DNA of 52,043 bases from Acidobacteriota bacterium (lineage in GTDB: Bacteria; Acidobacteriota; Terriglobia; Terriglobales; Acidobacteriaceae), in contig JAKAXU010000020.1 of assembly GCA_021816455.1 (NCBI GenBank), forward strand, positions 1-52,043, read 5' to 3'. Under the pieces are notes generated by a model, which had not been told where the DNA came from, did no database searches, and saw nothing but the letters and a program-made list of their open reading frames with translations. The position numbers and the translations under genes were made by a program. This document shows, in pieces, positions 43,807-52,043 of this stretch. Within the stretch, counting starts at the first letter, position 1. The number at the start of each line of letters is the position of its first letter.

Positions 43807-45771
43807 TCATCTCGTTTTCAGATACTCGATTAGATCGTTCAACTCGTCTTTGGTTAAATCGTTGGTGCGTCCATGACGATCTTCCGGGTTGTACACCGTC
43901 CAGATTTCTTCCAGCGAGCGCGCTGAACCATCATGAAGATATGGCGCAGTGAGCGCTATATTGGTCAATTGTGGTGTATCGAAGAGTCCGCTTGGATCCG
44001 TCTTTTTTCCTGTCCCAACGTCGAACGACTTCTGATCAGTTCCCATCGGACCGCTGTGGCAATATACGCACCGGTTCTTCACGGCGATAGGCTTGCCAAA
44101 GTTATCCACGGAGCGAACAAACAGCGCTCGACCTCGCTCCTGCGCCGGTGTCATTTGCCCATTCGGTAGTCGCCAGCGATTGGGCCGTGCCGGAATGCTC
44201 CGCACATAGAGCGTCAAATCCGCAAGTTGTCGGTCGTTGTAGTTTTGCGAGCGCCAGAAATACCTTTCCGTGCGCACGCCGCACTCGGTCTGGATATTCG
44301 GATTGCTGCCATTCCATTTGTATGGCGCTGTATTGCGAATGTCCTCAAGGAGGCGGTTATCGACAATGCCGATACCGAAACCATCCGGTTCCAGATCCCA
44401 GGTAAGCCCATCGAACGTCGAGTCGATATGGCAGTTGGTGCAGCCAATCTGCCCCTGAAAGCTATATCGAGCAGAATAAAAAATCCGCTCCCCTTTGCGA
44501 AGCGCCGAGATCGTCTTTGGCCCATCGAGTGCAAACGTCTTATCCACGCGGTTCGAGGCCGTGTTCACAACACTCACCGTATCGTCCAACCGGTTGGCCA
44601 CATAGAGCCGACGGCCATCGCGGCTCAGCAAAACACCGCGCGGGTTCGCGCCTACGGCTATGTGTGCCTCCACGTAGTAAGCGCTTGCTCCAAGATTTTC
44701 CGCGAATCCTCCGGGGTGCGCGTGGATATAAGCCAGCAGCCTGCGCACGTCCACTACGGTCACCACATCCGATCCTGCGTTGGTGATGTAAATGCGTCGT
44801 TTATCCGGTGAAATCGCAACTCCAAACGGGTAGGAAAAATAACGATCCAGTTCGTCGAGCGGCACCTCGACCGCGCTACCTGGTCCCATACCGAGGTCAG
44901 GGCCGAAAACTGTGATCGTATCGCCGAAGATCCACCCGTGTTCGACATGCGCCAACGGAACCAGATTTTTCGGGTGCAGATGCGCCACCACTCCCAACCG
45001 TCCGTCCGTAGAGAGCGCAACATGGAAGGTACCTGCAATCGAGTGCAGCGGCATCCGCTCGACCACGCGCGTGGTCTGCGGGTCAATTATCGTGATCTCC
45101 GACTCCGGGACGGTTCTGTATCCTCTCGGATTCGGATATACATGGGTCACTAACAATCGGCTTCCATCGGCGGCCATCGTCATGTAGCTGGCTCCACGAC
45201 CGGCCACCAGTCGTCGTAGCTCGCTACCGGTCTTTGCGTCCAGCACAGCGACATCGCTGCTGATGCGATTGGCGACAAAGAGCCGCGTCCCGGTGCGATC
45301 GACGGCGATCCCAGTTGGCTCCGCTCCCACACGCCAGGTCGCGATTACCCGCAACAGCCGCGTATCCACCACGGCAACCCGGTCGTCCCAACTGCTGGTC
45401 ACATAGAGTTTGTCTCCGCGCGGCGACAAAGCAAATCCTCGCGGCACTCGACCCACTGCGATCCGCTTCAGCATGCGTCCGCTCGACGCATCAAGCACCT
45501 GCACTTCGCCCGACTCCTGGCAGAGCACATAGAGCCATGCACCGTCCGGGGAGAACAACAACTCTACCGGAGAGGCGTACTGCTCCAATGGCACTGCGCG
45601 CACTTCATCGGGGTCATCCTGGCTTGCATCCGTGCTGGCAACACTTCCGGTCGCCTGCGCAGCTTGCGTCGCCGACTTAGCCGTCCGCGACGCCGCGCGC
45701 ATATCTGGTCCCGCAAATACAGCCAGCAGCACTGTCGCGATCACAATGGAAGCAGAGAGCTGTCGGCTCAT
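43807..45771 (-). CDS. YVTN beta-propeller fused to a di-haem cytochrome c peroxidase/MauG-like domain
   Basis: 654 residues, signal peptide at about 1-27 (ASIVIATVLLAVFAGP). The first ~430 residues are YVTN/Nhl-type blades: VELLFSPDGAWLYVLCQ, GFALSPRGDKLYVTSS, GIAVDRTGTRLFVANR, GVLLSRDGRRLYVANR. The C-terminal part has two c-haem sites, CTNCH (444-448) and CVYCH (568-572), and the hallmark NIALTAPYLHDGSARSLEE. Family knowledge: di-haem peroxidase-like enzymes reduce peroxide or, as MauG, oxidise partner proteins to build cofactors; propeller fusions are candidate self-contained sensors or oxidases. ATG 45771 overlaps the preceding stop by 4 nt. Confidence 0.88.
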   Translation of the reverse strand: MSRQLSASIVIATVLLAVFAGPDMRAASRTAKSATQAAQATGSVASTDASQDDPDEVRAVPLEQYASPVELLFSPDGAWLYVLCQESGEVQVLDASSGRMLKRIAVGRVPRGFALSPRGDKLYVTSSWDDRVAVVDTRLLRVIATWRVGAEPTGIAVDRTGTRLFVANRISSDVAVLDAKTGSELRRLVAGRGASYMTMAADGSRLLVTHVYPNPRGYRTVPESEITIIDPQTTRVVERMPLHSIAGTFHVALSTDGRLGVVAHLHPKNLVPLAHVEHGWIFGDTITVFGPDLGMGPGSAVEVPLDELDRYFSYPFGVAISPDKRRIYITNAGSDVVTVVDVRRLLAYIHAHPGGFAENLGASAYYVEAHIAVGANPRGVLLSRDGRRLYVANRLDDTVSVVNTASNRVDKTFALDGPKTISALRKGERIFYSARYSFQGQIGCTNCHIDSTFDGLTWDLEPDGFGIGIVDNRLLEDIRNTAPYKWNGSNPNIQTECGVRTERYFWRSQNYNDRQLADLTLYVRSIPARPNRWRLPNGQMTPAQERGRALFVRSVDNFGKPIAVKNRCVYCHSGPMGTDQKSFDVGTGKKTDPSGLFDTPQLTNIALTAPYLHDGSARSLEEIWTVYNPEDRHGRTNDLTKDELNDLIEYLKTR

Positions 45772-47462
45772 TTCGGCTCCTCCACCGTCATCACCCGATC
45801 TGCTGGCACAGCTTCCAGCGTCTGCTCCCGACCGCTTGGCCACCGAATCTCCATCTTGTCCACTACTGCCGCCGCGCCCAAGCCAAAATGCAGCCGTCCG
45901 TCGTTCTGCGAAAGGTATCCAGAGGATGCCACACGCTCCTGCATCTGTTGCTTTCCCCCTGCAAATATCGTCACGCGAGCGCCAATTCCGTCTCGATTGC
46001 TTTTGGTTCCTTTCAGGCGTAGCTCGAGCCAGTGTCCCGTGTCGGTTGAAACGTTTCTCACCAACGTCCCGCGAGCGCCCAGATTGACGACAAACGCGCT
46101 CACCTTGCCGTTGTTTTCGTAATCCGCAAAGCAGGCTCCGCGCGCCACTGTGCGCACATTCAATACCTTGCCTGCCTGCTCCGAAACATCCTGGAACTGT
46201 CCGTTGCCAAGGCCGCGAAAGACCGTATGTTCCTGCGGAATCATCTGAATCAGTCCGCCATGAAATACCAGAATGTCCAGTTGCCCGTCGTTATCAAAGT
46301 CGTAGACGCCGGACCCCCAACTCACATACTGTGCATTGGCCTGGGAAACGCCGTTCCTCGCACCTAGATCATCAAAACCAAGCTTCCCGTCATTGAGCAA
46401 AAGTCGGTTGTAATGTGAGTCGGTCACAAACAGATCCAACAGTCCACGTCCCTCGAAATCGGCGAAAACCGGCCCCATCGCCCCGGTATTCTCCCCGTTC
46501 TGCCCATAGGCCACGCCAGCATCATTGGCGATCTCTTCAAAGGTTCCGTCGTGCTTGTTGTGAAAGAGAAAATTCTCCGTCCGATCATTGGCCACATAGA
46601 TATCGGGCCAGCCATCGCCGTCGAAATCGGCCGCCGTCACTCCCATTGCCCGACCTATATACGCCCCGATGCCAGACTTATCGGTTACATCCGTAAACGT
46701 TCCATCGCAGTTATTGTGGTAGAGCCTGCTTGTATCTCCTTCATAATCGAGAGGCCCAGGGTAGTTATCCGCAGCGTAGAAGGCTCGATACTTCGGATCG
46801 AACTTCACATATCGGCCTATGAAAAGGTCCACGCATCCGTCGCGGTCATAGTCCAGCCAGGTTGAACTGATGGACCACCCATCCACCTTGATTCCAGCCT
46901 TCGCAGTTACATCCTCAAACTTGCCGTTGCCCAGATTGCGGTAGAGAATCACCTTTCCATAGCCGGTCACCAGCAGGTCTTCCAAGCCATCGTTGTCGTA
47001 GTCCGCCGCTGTCACCGCAACACCGTACATATCCGGCGCCAGTCCAGCCTGCCACGTTACGTCGGTAAATTTTCCATTCCCGTCATTGCGATACAGATGG
47101 TTGTGCGGCATCTCGGCTGGCTTTTCCTTCAGGGGATAGGGGTGCATCGAGTCGTCCAGTGGGCGGCCATTCACCACATACAAGTCGGGCAAGCCATCGT
47201 TGTTGTAGTCAAACCACAGGCACCCTGCGCCGGTTCCCTCCAGCAAAGAACCCAGCTTCCGCGAGCCGAAACTGTGGACAAAATCAATTCCCGCAGCATC
47301 CGTTGCATCTTCAAATCGAATCACCGACTGCTTTGTCGCGCTCGAAGCCGAAGTCTTCGCAGCCTCCACGGCTTTCCCAGCTGCGGCTGCCTGCCCAACT
47401 GGTGTCTGCCCTGCGGCAGCAGTCGCAATCAACAAAAGACCCACACCCCAGATACCGGCCAT
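45768..47462 (-). CDS. CRTAC1-type secreted FG-GAP/VCBS protein with ASPIC/UnbV domain
   Basis: 564 residues from ATG 47462. Signal peptide (GIWGVGLLLIATAAAGQ), an Ala-rich spacer, then the CRTAC1 opening FEDATDAAGIDFVHSFGSRK and several FG-GAP/VCBS calcium-binding blades: DYNNDGLPDLYVVNG, DYDNDGLEDLLVTG, DYDRDGCVDLFIGRY, DFDGDGWPDIYVAND, DFDNDGQLDILVFHG. It ends with the ASPIC/UnbV region LRLKGTKSNRDGIGARVTIF and MEIRWPSGREQTL. No catalytic residues are known for the family; it may bind partner proteins or glycans in the periplasm. It overlaps the genes on both sides (TGATG upstream, ATGA downstream), so its level is tied to the haem proteins. Confidence 0.9.
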   Translation of the reverse strand: MAGIWGVGLLLIATAAAGQTPVGQAAAAGKAVEAAKTSASSATKQSVIRFEDATDAAGIDFVHSFGSRKLGSLLEGTGAGCLWFDYNNDGLPDLYVVNGRPLDDSMHPYPLKEKPAEMPHNHLYRNDGNGKFTDVTWQAGLAPDMYGVAVTAADYDNDGLEDLLVTGYGKVILYRNLGNGKFEDVTAKAGIKVDGWSISSTWLDYDRDGCVDLFIGRYVKFDPKYRAFYAADNYPGPLDYEGDTSRLYHNNCDGTFTDVTDKSGIGAYIGRAMGVTAADFDGDGWPDIYVANDRTENFLFHNKHDGTFEEIANDAGVAYGQNGENTGAMGPVFADFEGRGLLDLFVTDSHYNRLLLNDGKLGFDDLGARNGVSQANAQYVSWGSGVYDFDNDGQLDILVFHGGLIQMIPQEHTVFRGLGNGQFQDVSEQAGKVLNVRTVARGACFADYENNGKVSAFVVNLGARGTLVRNVSTDTGHWLELRLKGTKSNRDGIGARVTIFAGGKQQMQERVASSGYLSQNDGRLHFGLGAAAVVDKMEIRWPSGREQTLEAVPADRVMTVEEPK

Positions 47463-48973
47463 CACTTCTGTCCCTCCGCCCCACCACTCAAATTCACAGG
47501 AACCGTCGTCTTCAGCAATACTGCGGGAATCCGATTTTCCGGTGCCTGCTCTGGCCCACTGTGGCAACCCACGCAGATCCGCTGCTCGCCTGCTCGCGCC
47601 CAGAACCAGCCGCGCTGCGCGCGCACAATCCCTCCCTGGGCATTGAGCAATGCAAAGCGAATCGGCTTGTCCCCCGGCACCGTCACAAAGTACGAACCGT
47701 CCTCGGCAATCGGTGCTGTTCCCAGATCAACTGCGCGACCATCGGCGCCCAATGTTTCCACGCGCACCTCAGCGGGTACTGCGGCCAGATTTCCATCGCG
47801 AGAAATCCGCACATCGAGCGCCATTAAATTCGCCGTCGTCCACGGATGCAGCGCGGTTGGATGACGGCGAGGAGTTGTTCGCGGCGCAACGATGACTGGC
47901 TCGACCAGGTTCATTCCCGCCTGCGCATACAATGGTTTCAACCGCTTCGTCCCCGGCCGAAGTTCCATCAGCGAAAAGGACTGACGCGCGGTCCGTCGCG
48001 CCGAAACCACCCAATTCCCTTCGCTCGCCTCTGCAAGCCCTGCGTACTCGGCTGCGGGAGCCACCACGGAGGCCTCCGCTGAAAGCGGTGAAGTGAATCG
48101 GCCCAGCGTTCGGCCATGCGTGAAGAGCACATCGCCAGCCATGCTCCCGTAGCTCAACTGCCGCCCGCCCCAGCGTCCACCCAGCTTCTGTGCCTCCTGG
48201 TGATCGCAACGATACGACTCGACGCCACTACCGTCGGAATAGACCAGGTACAGTTCCGGGTGACCGCTGGAGGCGCTGGACACTACGCTGGCAGTCCCCA
48301 GTGGAAACCCAGTCTCGAATAGGATTCGGCCATCCTCGAGTACATCTTCGGCCATCACGTCCACCGGCGCGTCATCCGCTCCCAGATGCGTCAGTGGAAG
48401 CTGTTCCGTCCCGTCATAGAGCGCCGCTTCCAGTTCCAACCCATGTCCGGTCTGACGCGAATACACCAGTCGCCGACCAGGAAGATACAACGGATGCAAA
48501 TAATCCCCGTCCCCTGCTATCACCTTGCGCAGTTTGTGCCCGGCCAACTCAAGCTCCCAAATCTGCCAGTGATCCGCAGCCGTCTTCTTCCCGGCAAACA
48601 GAATGGACTTCCCGTCAAAACTGACATTGGCATCTGCCGAGGCGGCAAACTCCGGCACCAGCGGAGTTGCCTTGCTCGCCTGTACCAGCAGCAAATGCAC
48701 TCCGTCGGGATACAGCTTGTCTGCCGCGCTCTTCCGCTCCGCAGCCACTCCAGCTTCGTGCCCGGCACCCGCTCCGGCTTCGGGCGGATACATAACCCCG
48801 GGCGCTGCGCTCACGATGATCTCCAACGAAGGTGATGCTCCGGCTGAAACACCCGATCTGGATGCAGTCGGTGCCTGCGAGTTCTGCATCGCAAATCCAG
48901 ACAGTAGAACCGCTGCCGCGCAACCAATCCCCGCCAAAGGTGCAGGCTTCAGCAGCCATCCCATTTCCCTCAT
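47462..48973 (-). CDS. HzsA-like / PD40 TolB-type propeller with one C-terminal c-haem
   Basis: 503 residues. Membrane or signal segment at about 8-28 ([20 protein letters not shown]). A TolB/PD40-like propeller follows: [45 protein letters not shown] and [14 protein letters not shown]. Near the end is an [20 protein letters not shown] segment and a single CVGCH haem site (467-471). The order propeller, beta domain and terminal CxxCH resembles proteins annotated as related to the hydrazine synthase alpha subunit, which occur far beyond anammox bacteria; no hydrazine chemistry is implied. ATG 48973 overlaps the DAHP synthase stop (ATGA). Confidence 0.75.
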   Translation of the reverse strand: MREMGWLLKPAPLAGIGCAAAVLLSGFAMQNSQAPTASRSGVSAGASPSLEIIVSAAPGVMYPPEAGAGAGHEAGVAAERKSAADKLYPDGVHLLLVQASKATPLVPEFAASADANVSFDGKSILFAGKKTAADHWQIWELELAGHKLRKVIAGDGDYLHPLYLPGRRLVYSRQTGHGLELEAALYDGTEQLPLTHLGADDAPVDVMAEDVLEDGRILFETGFPLGTASVVSSASSGHPELYLVYSDGSGVESYRCDHQEAQKLGGRWGGRQLSYGSMAGDVLFTHGRTLGRFTSPLSAEASVVAPAAEYAGLAEASEGNWVVSARRTARQSFSLMELRPGTKRLKPLYAQAGMNLVEPVIVAPRTTPRRHPTALHPWTTANLMALDVRISRDGNLAAVPAEVRVETLGADGRAVDLGTAPIAEDGSYFVTVPGDKPIRFALLNAQGGIVRAQRGWFWARAGEQRICVGCHSGPEQAPENRIPAVLLKTTVPVNLSGGAEGQK

Positions 48974-49845
48974 CTTCCGGCCTCCACCAGCGCAGCACGA
49001 ACGTACGAACGACGCCCGGCCAGAGCCATCCACGGCTCCAGGTCTGTCATCAATGCGTCAAATTGCTCCAGGGTCAGCGACTGCCCGCCATCGCTCCACG
49101 CCTGCTCTGGCTCCGGATGCACCTCGACGATCATCCCGTCGGCACCAGCCGCCACTCCCACTCGCGCATACCCCGACACCAAATCGCGATAACCCGCCGC
49201 ATGGCTTGGATCGACAATCACTGGTAGGCAACTTACCTGCTTCAGCAGTACGATTGCGCCCGCGTCCAGAGTATTCCGCGTTGCCGTCTCAAAGCCGCGG
49301 ATACCCCGCTCGCAAAGCATCACCTTAGGGTTGCCGTGCGAGAGAATACATTGCGCGGAACGCAGCAAATCACCCACCGTGGCCACCATTCCGCGCTTCA
49401 AGAGAATCGGCCTGCGGGATTGCGCCGCGGCCTCCAGCAGTGCGTAATTTTCCATATTTCGAGAGCCAATCTGCAGAATGTCGGCATACTCTGCCACAAG
49501 CGGAACGTCTGCCTCGGAGACCACCTCAGTCACAATCGCCAGGCCCGTCGCCTCACGCGCGTGGGCCAGCATCCGCAGGCCTTCAATACCCAGCCCCTGA
49601 AACGAATAGGGGGAACTGCGCGGCTTGAAGGCTCCGCCTCGCAGTATCTGTGCCCCGGCTTGACGCACTCGTTCGGCGGTAACCAGCAGTTGCCGCTCCG
49701 TTTCCACGGAACAGGGCCCTGCCATGGTGACAAATTCATCACCGCCGATCTCGATGTCAAGCACGTGAAGGACGGTTCGCGGCCGCTTCGGGCCAATCAA
49801 ACAATCCGGGGCATCGGCAAATTGCTGCTGCCAACGATCACGCAC
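48970..49845 (-). CDS. Short type I-beta 3-deoxy-7-phosphoheptulonate (DAHP) synthase
   Basis: Condenses phosphoenolpyruvate and erythrose 4-phosphate, the first step to aromatic compounds. About 291 residues. Motifs: [58 protein letters not shown] and [12 protein letters not shown]. The N-terminal ferredoxin-like/ACT regulatory domain of the ~340-residue T. maritima type is absent, so feedback inhibition by Tyr or Phe is unlikely. GTG 49845 has GGAG 9 nt upstream; a TTG at 49854 also opens the frame. Unexpectedly it heads the operon of secreted haem and propeller proteins rather than other aro genes. Confidence 0.9.
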   Translation of the reverse strand: MRDRWQQQFADAPDCLIGPKRPRTVLHVLDIEIGGDEFVTMAGPCSVETERQLLVTAERVRQAGAQILRGGAFKPRSSPYSFQGLGIEGLRMLAHAREATGLAIVTEVVSEADVPLVAEYADILQIGSRNMENYALLEAAAQSRRPILLKRGMVATVGDLLRSAQCILSHGNPKVMLCERGIRGFETATRNTLDAGAIVLLKQVSCLPVIVDPSHAAGYRDLVSGYARVGVAAGADGMIVEVHPEPEQAWSDGGQSLTLEQFDALMTDLEPWMALAGRRSYVRAALVEAGR

Positions 49846-50094
49846 CTTCCACAACTCCGTTCTGGGGAAGAGCGAAGCACCAGACTAGCGCCCCAATTCG
49901 CAAAGCGCTTCCACCCAAAGATTGAGTTCGCGTGGATTCAAAGAAATGCAGGAGTATTACCCAGCGCCTGCTACTCGATCAGCACGGAGTCCATGGATCG
50001 AAACAGCGGAGGGAGAGGCTGTTCACAAACGCCGACGCAAGATGTGCCGACCAGATTGTTCACGGATTCTGCTACAGGAAAAAGCCAGAACTCA

Positions 50095-50114
50095 CCTGTG
50101 ATTCAGGTCACAGG
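50095..50114. promoter_or_regulatory. Perfect CRP/FNR-family operator (TGTGA-N6-TCACA)
   Basis: TGTGATTCAGGTCACA occupies 50097-50112, an exact match to the CRP consensus half-sites. The symmetry extends two more bases on each side (CC and GG). It sits in the 371-nt divergent gap between the DAHP synthase operon and the decahaem cytochrome gene. Its centre (50104.5) is about 41.5 bp upstream of the start predicted from the TATCCT box, the class II activator position. The regulator (CRP, FNR-like or Dnr-like) is not in the window. Apart from this and the -10 box the gap shows no gene. Confidence 0.75.
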
Positions 50115-50134
50115 CAACGACGCAAAAGAAAACC

Positions 50135-50140
50135 TATCCT
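50135..50140 (+). promoter_or_regulatory. Putative -10 box of the decahaem cytochrome gene
   Basis: TATCCT, four of six consensus matches, lies 22 nt after the 3' end of the operator core. Transcription would start near 50146-50147, leaving a 70-nt leader with the GGAGG ribosome site at 50206-50210. There is no good -35 hexamer, as expected for an activator-dependent promoter. Confidence 0.45.
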
Positions 50141-50216
50141 ACAGAACCTGCGAGAAAAGCTGTTCCGGTTCTACTGCAAACCGACAATCAGCGGAAATCC
50201 GATCTGGAGGAGCAGC

Positions 50217-51146
50217 ATGCGGCGGTTAGGTCCCATCGAGAAGCTTTTCATTTTGCTTTCGGTATCCACGATTTTCGGTCTGGCAACTGTTCGCGCTGAA
50301 AGCCACGAACAACGCGCTGAAGATGCAACTCAAGAGCCAACCAGCGCAGCCCCATCCGACTTTGTCGGATCCAGCGCATGCGTCACCTGCCACAAGGAAG
50401 TGACCGGAGAATATAGCTCCAATCCTCATTTCAGGCATGACCATAACGGAAAGAGCACTACCTGCGAAAGTTGTCATGGTCCCGGCAGAAAACATGTCGA
50501 GTCTGGCGGCGACGGGGCAAAAATATTTGCCTTCACGGGTACGGGGAGCAAGGAAGAGGACGACATCTGTCTCGGCTGCCACTCCGCCTCACTGCCCGCT
50601 TTCAAACATGACGCACATACTCAAGCAGGCATCGGCTGCGTCGGTTGCCACAGCATGCACACGTTTAAGAGTGAAAAAAACATGCTCAAGCAACCGGAGA
50701 CCAAGCTTTGCGAAACGTGTCATGCGGATGTAAAGCCGGCCTTTGAACTCTCATCCCATCACAAAGTCAACGAAGGCGCTCTGACCTGCAGCGATTGCCA
50801 TAACCCCCACGCTACCGTCGACAAGCAGAGTCCTATGTCGGTGGCCGATCAGAATCAGGTTTGCATAAATTGCCACATCGATGCCGCGGGTCCGTTTGTA
50901 TACGAGCACCCACCCGTCAGAACCGAAGGCTGCATCTCCTGCCATGCGCCCCATGGTTCAGAGAATCCACGTTTGCTGACCAAGAGTAATGTGAATGAAC
51001 TGTGTACTCAGTGTCATACTGCAACGCCAAACTATACTGAGCCTGGAACGAAGCCATTCCATAACCAGAAGACGCAATCTCAGCCTTGCACAGCGTGCCA
51101 TTCCCGCGTCCATGGTTCAAACGCCAGCAGCTTTTTCTTCAAGTGA
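50217..51146 (+). CDS. Decahaem c-type cytochrome, DmsE/MtrA-like
   Basis: 309 residues. Signal peptide (LFILLSVSTIFGLATVRA). Ten CxxCH haem sites begin at Cys55, 83, 118, 141, 165, 191, 216, 239, 263 and 291, with extra His residues (SNPHFRHDH, SSHHKVNEG, YEHPPVR) as sixth ligands. Length and haem count match the DmsE/MtrA family of periplasmic decahaem cytochromes that pass electrons through an outer-membrane porin. No MtrB-like porin or inner-membrane quinol oxidase is next to it in this window. ATG 50217 has GGAGG 6 nt upstream; the frame is open for 95 further codons without homology. A CRP-type operator lies about 105 bp upstream. Confidence 0.92.
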   Translation: MRRLGPIEKLFILLSVSTIFGLATVRAESHEQRAEDATQEPTSAAPSDFVGSSACVTCHKEVTGEYSSNPHFRHDHNGKSTTCESCHGPGRKHVESGGDGAKIFAFTGTGSKEEDDICLGCHSASLPAFKHDAHTQAGIGCVGCHSMHTFKSEKNMLKQPETKLCETCHADVKPAFELSSHHKVNEGALTCSDCHNPHATVDKQSPMSVADQNQVCINCHIDAAGPFVYEHPPVRTEGCISCHAPHGSENPRLLTKSNVNELCTQCHTATPNYTEPGTKPFHNQKTQSQPCTACHSRVHGSNASSFFFK

Positions 51147-51185
51147 TGATCACAGATTGCTTTGCATTGGGAACACCGAAGGTTC

Positions 51186-51229
51186 AGGCCACGCCGCTTC
51201 CACATCGGGCTGAAGTCAGCGGGTGGCCT
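51186..51229. terminator. Bulged GC hairpin after the decahaem gene
   Basis: AGGCCAC plus CCGCT (51186-51198, one bulged G) pair with AGCGG plus GTGGCCT (51218-51229) around a 19-nt loop; TT follows. It lies 40 nt after the cytochrome stop and 34 nt before the stop of the convergent DUF5818-like gene. It probably ends the cytochrome transcript. Confidence 0.45.
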
Positions 51230-51262
51230 TTCAATAGGGTCATTCCTGTCCGCGTCTCCGGT

Positions 51263-51625
51263 TCAGCGCGTGATTCCATCCTTCATTCCCCCCATGACGC
51301 CGGGTTTCCTAGTTACTTTTTTCACATAGATCGTCTTTCCATCTGGGTTGACCCTTGCTACAACTTCGACGTTGTCGCCGTAATAGTTCTTCAGTGCGAG
51401 TGGGTTCTCCACCGCCCATACATGTTTGGACGCATCGACTAAGACGGGCTGATTTCCATTTTCAATGCATTGTTTTACGCATCCGACGGCGTTATCCATG
51501 TGCATAGCGCCACATTTGGAGTCGCTGATATAGCCCGTCAGTGTGCGGTCGTTTGGGGCCTGCGCCGGAGTTGACCGCGGGATCAGCAGACAGCTCATCA
51601 TCAATACGCCAGCAAAATATTTCAT
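51263..51625 (-). CDS. Small secreted DUF5818-like protein
   Basis: 120 residues. Signal peptide KYFAGVLMMSCLLIPRSTPAQA, then LTGYISDSKCGAMHMDN with a conserved Cys, GCVKQCIENGNQPVLV with a Cys pair, and an OB-like strand set (NYYGDNVEVVARVN, TIYVKKV). This SD-x-CG ... C-x3-C layout is that of a small exported family abundant in acidobacteria and annotated as DUF5818; function unknown. ATG 51625 was chosen because it begins the signal peptide; the frame is open to 51748. The 293 nt from here to tRNA-Val show nothing I can identify. Confidence 0.75.
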   Translation of the reverse strand: MKYFAGVLMMSCLLIPRSTPAQAPNDRTLTGYISDSKCGAMHMDNAVGCVKQCIENGNQPVLVDASKHVWAVENPLALKNYYGDNVEVVARVNPDGKTIYVKKVTRKPGVMGGMKDGITR

Positions 51626-51918
51626 GACTCTACCCCCTCTCGCAACTGGAAAACACCTTGCAACAGAAACCATTACCACCACTCGCCCATAGATGGCAAG
51701 TTCTTGCTTTTGTTGGATCGCCCGGATATCGACCTTGCCCCATGACAATGTCCGCTGGTATAGCGCTGACCTGCCCCTGATTTCTCAATCATTCATAGCT
51801 GGAGTTTCCCTGTTAGCGTGCGGAACCAGTCTGCGTCGAGGCATTTGTCCCAGTATCCGTCGTGAAGGGAACTCCTGGCCTTACGTTGTCGGACGAAAAT
51901 GCTTTGGGATACCGTACT

Positions 51919-51995
51919 TGGTGGGCAGTGAGGGACTCGAACCCCCGACTTCCTGCTTGTAAGGCAGGCGCTCTAACCAGCTGAGCTAACCGCCC
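51919..51995 (-). tRNA. tRNA-Val (anticodon TAC)
   Basis: A 77-nt cloverleaf on the minus strand. The acceptor stem GGGCGGT pairs with ACTGCCC (one G-U), followed by A and an encoded CCA (51919-51921). The D arm contains TAGCTCAGCTGGTTAGAG, the anticodon stem CCTGC/GCAGG encloses CTTACAA, and the T arm has GGGGGTTCGAGTCCC. The anticodon TAC reads valine codons. Confidence 0.95.
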
Positions 51996-52043
51996 ATCCC
52001 GTGGAGACGCTTCTCCATCATAGCAGTTGCGAACCTGCGTTTT

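Noticed and set aside
49336..50229. 297-codon plus-strand ORF running through DAHP synthase into the divergent promoter region
   Set aside because: Antisense to a conserved enzyme, low-complexity, and it would include the CRP-type operator.
1..52043. CRISPR array or intact prophage/IS
   Set aside because: No regularly spaced repeats, no cas-like genes, and only broken integrase and transposase fragments were found.

Overview
The window looks like chromosomal DNA of an acidobacterium, probably class Terriglobia (inference). The reasons are a GC-rich housekeeping backbone, LpxC (a Gram-negative envelope), many secreted FG-GAP/VCBS, ASPIC/UnbV and beta-propeller proteins, a large S53 peptidase with Ig-like repeats, and a small secreted DUF5818-like protein. 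I had no database access; family names come from motifs read in the translations.

Layout. 1-690: a decayed tyrosine integrase at the 3' end of a tRNA-Pro gene. 0.7-6.6 kb: yggX, ispE, tRNA-Gln, prs, rplY, pth, rpsF, rpsR, rplI, an ordinary core cluster. 6.6-20.5 kb: a glycosyltransferase, the S53 peptidase, phosphoketolase and a lactonase-type propeller, an MFS exporter, tyrS, lpxC and an M20 peptidase. 20.6-22.5 kb: a visibly AT-richer islet with a coupled nucleotidyltransferase/TIM-barrel gene pair of unknown role. 22.8-31.1 kb: acnA, a TlpA-like thioredoxin, then on the minus strand rpmI-rplT-pheS-pheT-zapB-like-zapA.

31.3-51.6 kb is accessory and lower in GC. It opens with a frameshifted transposase scar. 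Next comes a three-gene minus-strand nucleotide-sugar operon (4,6-dehydratase, hydrolysing 2-epimerase, DegT aminotransferase), then a plus-strand pair (giant TPR/FG-GAP/ASPIC secreted protein plus amidase).

The most unusual part is 40.0-49.8 kb. Seven minus-strand genes, the first four with overlapping stop/start codons, encode a short DAHP synthase, a mono-haem HzsA-like protein, a CRTAC1-type protein, a YVTN propeller fused to a di-haem peroxidase-like domain, a Reg_prop propeller, a Rid-family protein lacking the archetypal arginine, and a type I periplasmic binding protein without a transporter. Facing away from it is a decahaem DmsE/MtrA-like cytochrome gene. A perfect TGTGA-N6-TCACA operator lies about 41.5 bp upstream of its predicted transcription start. 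I read 40-51.2 kb as a candidate undescribed periplasmic redox system under CRP/FNR-family control. The architecture and the operator are seen; the function is inference. The window ends with a DUF5818-like gene and tRNA-Val.
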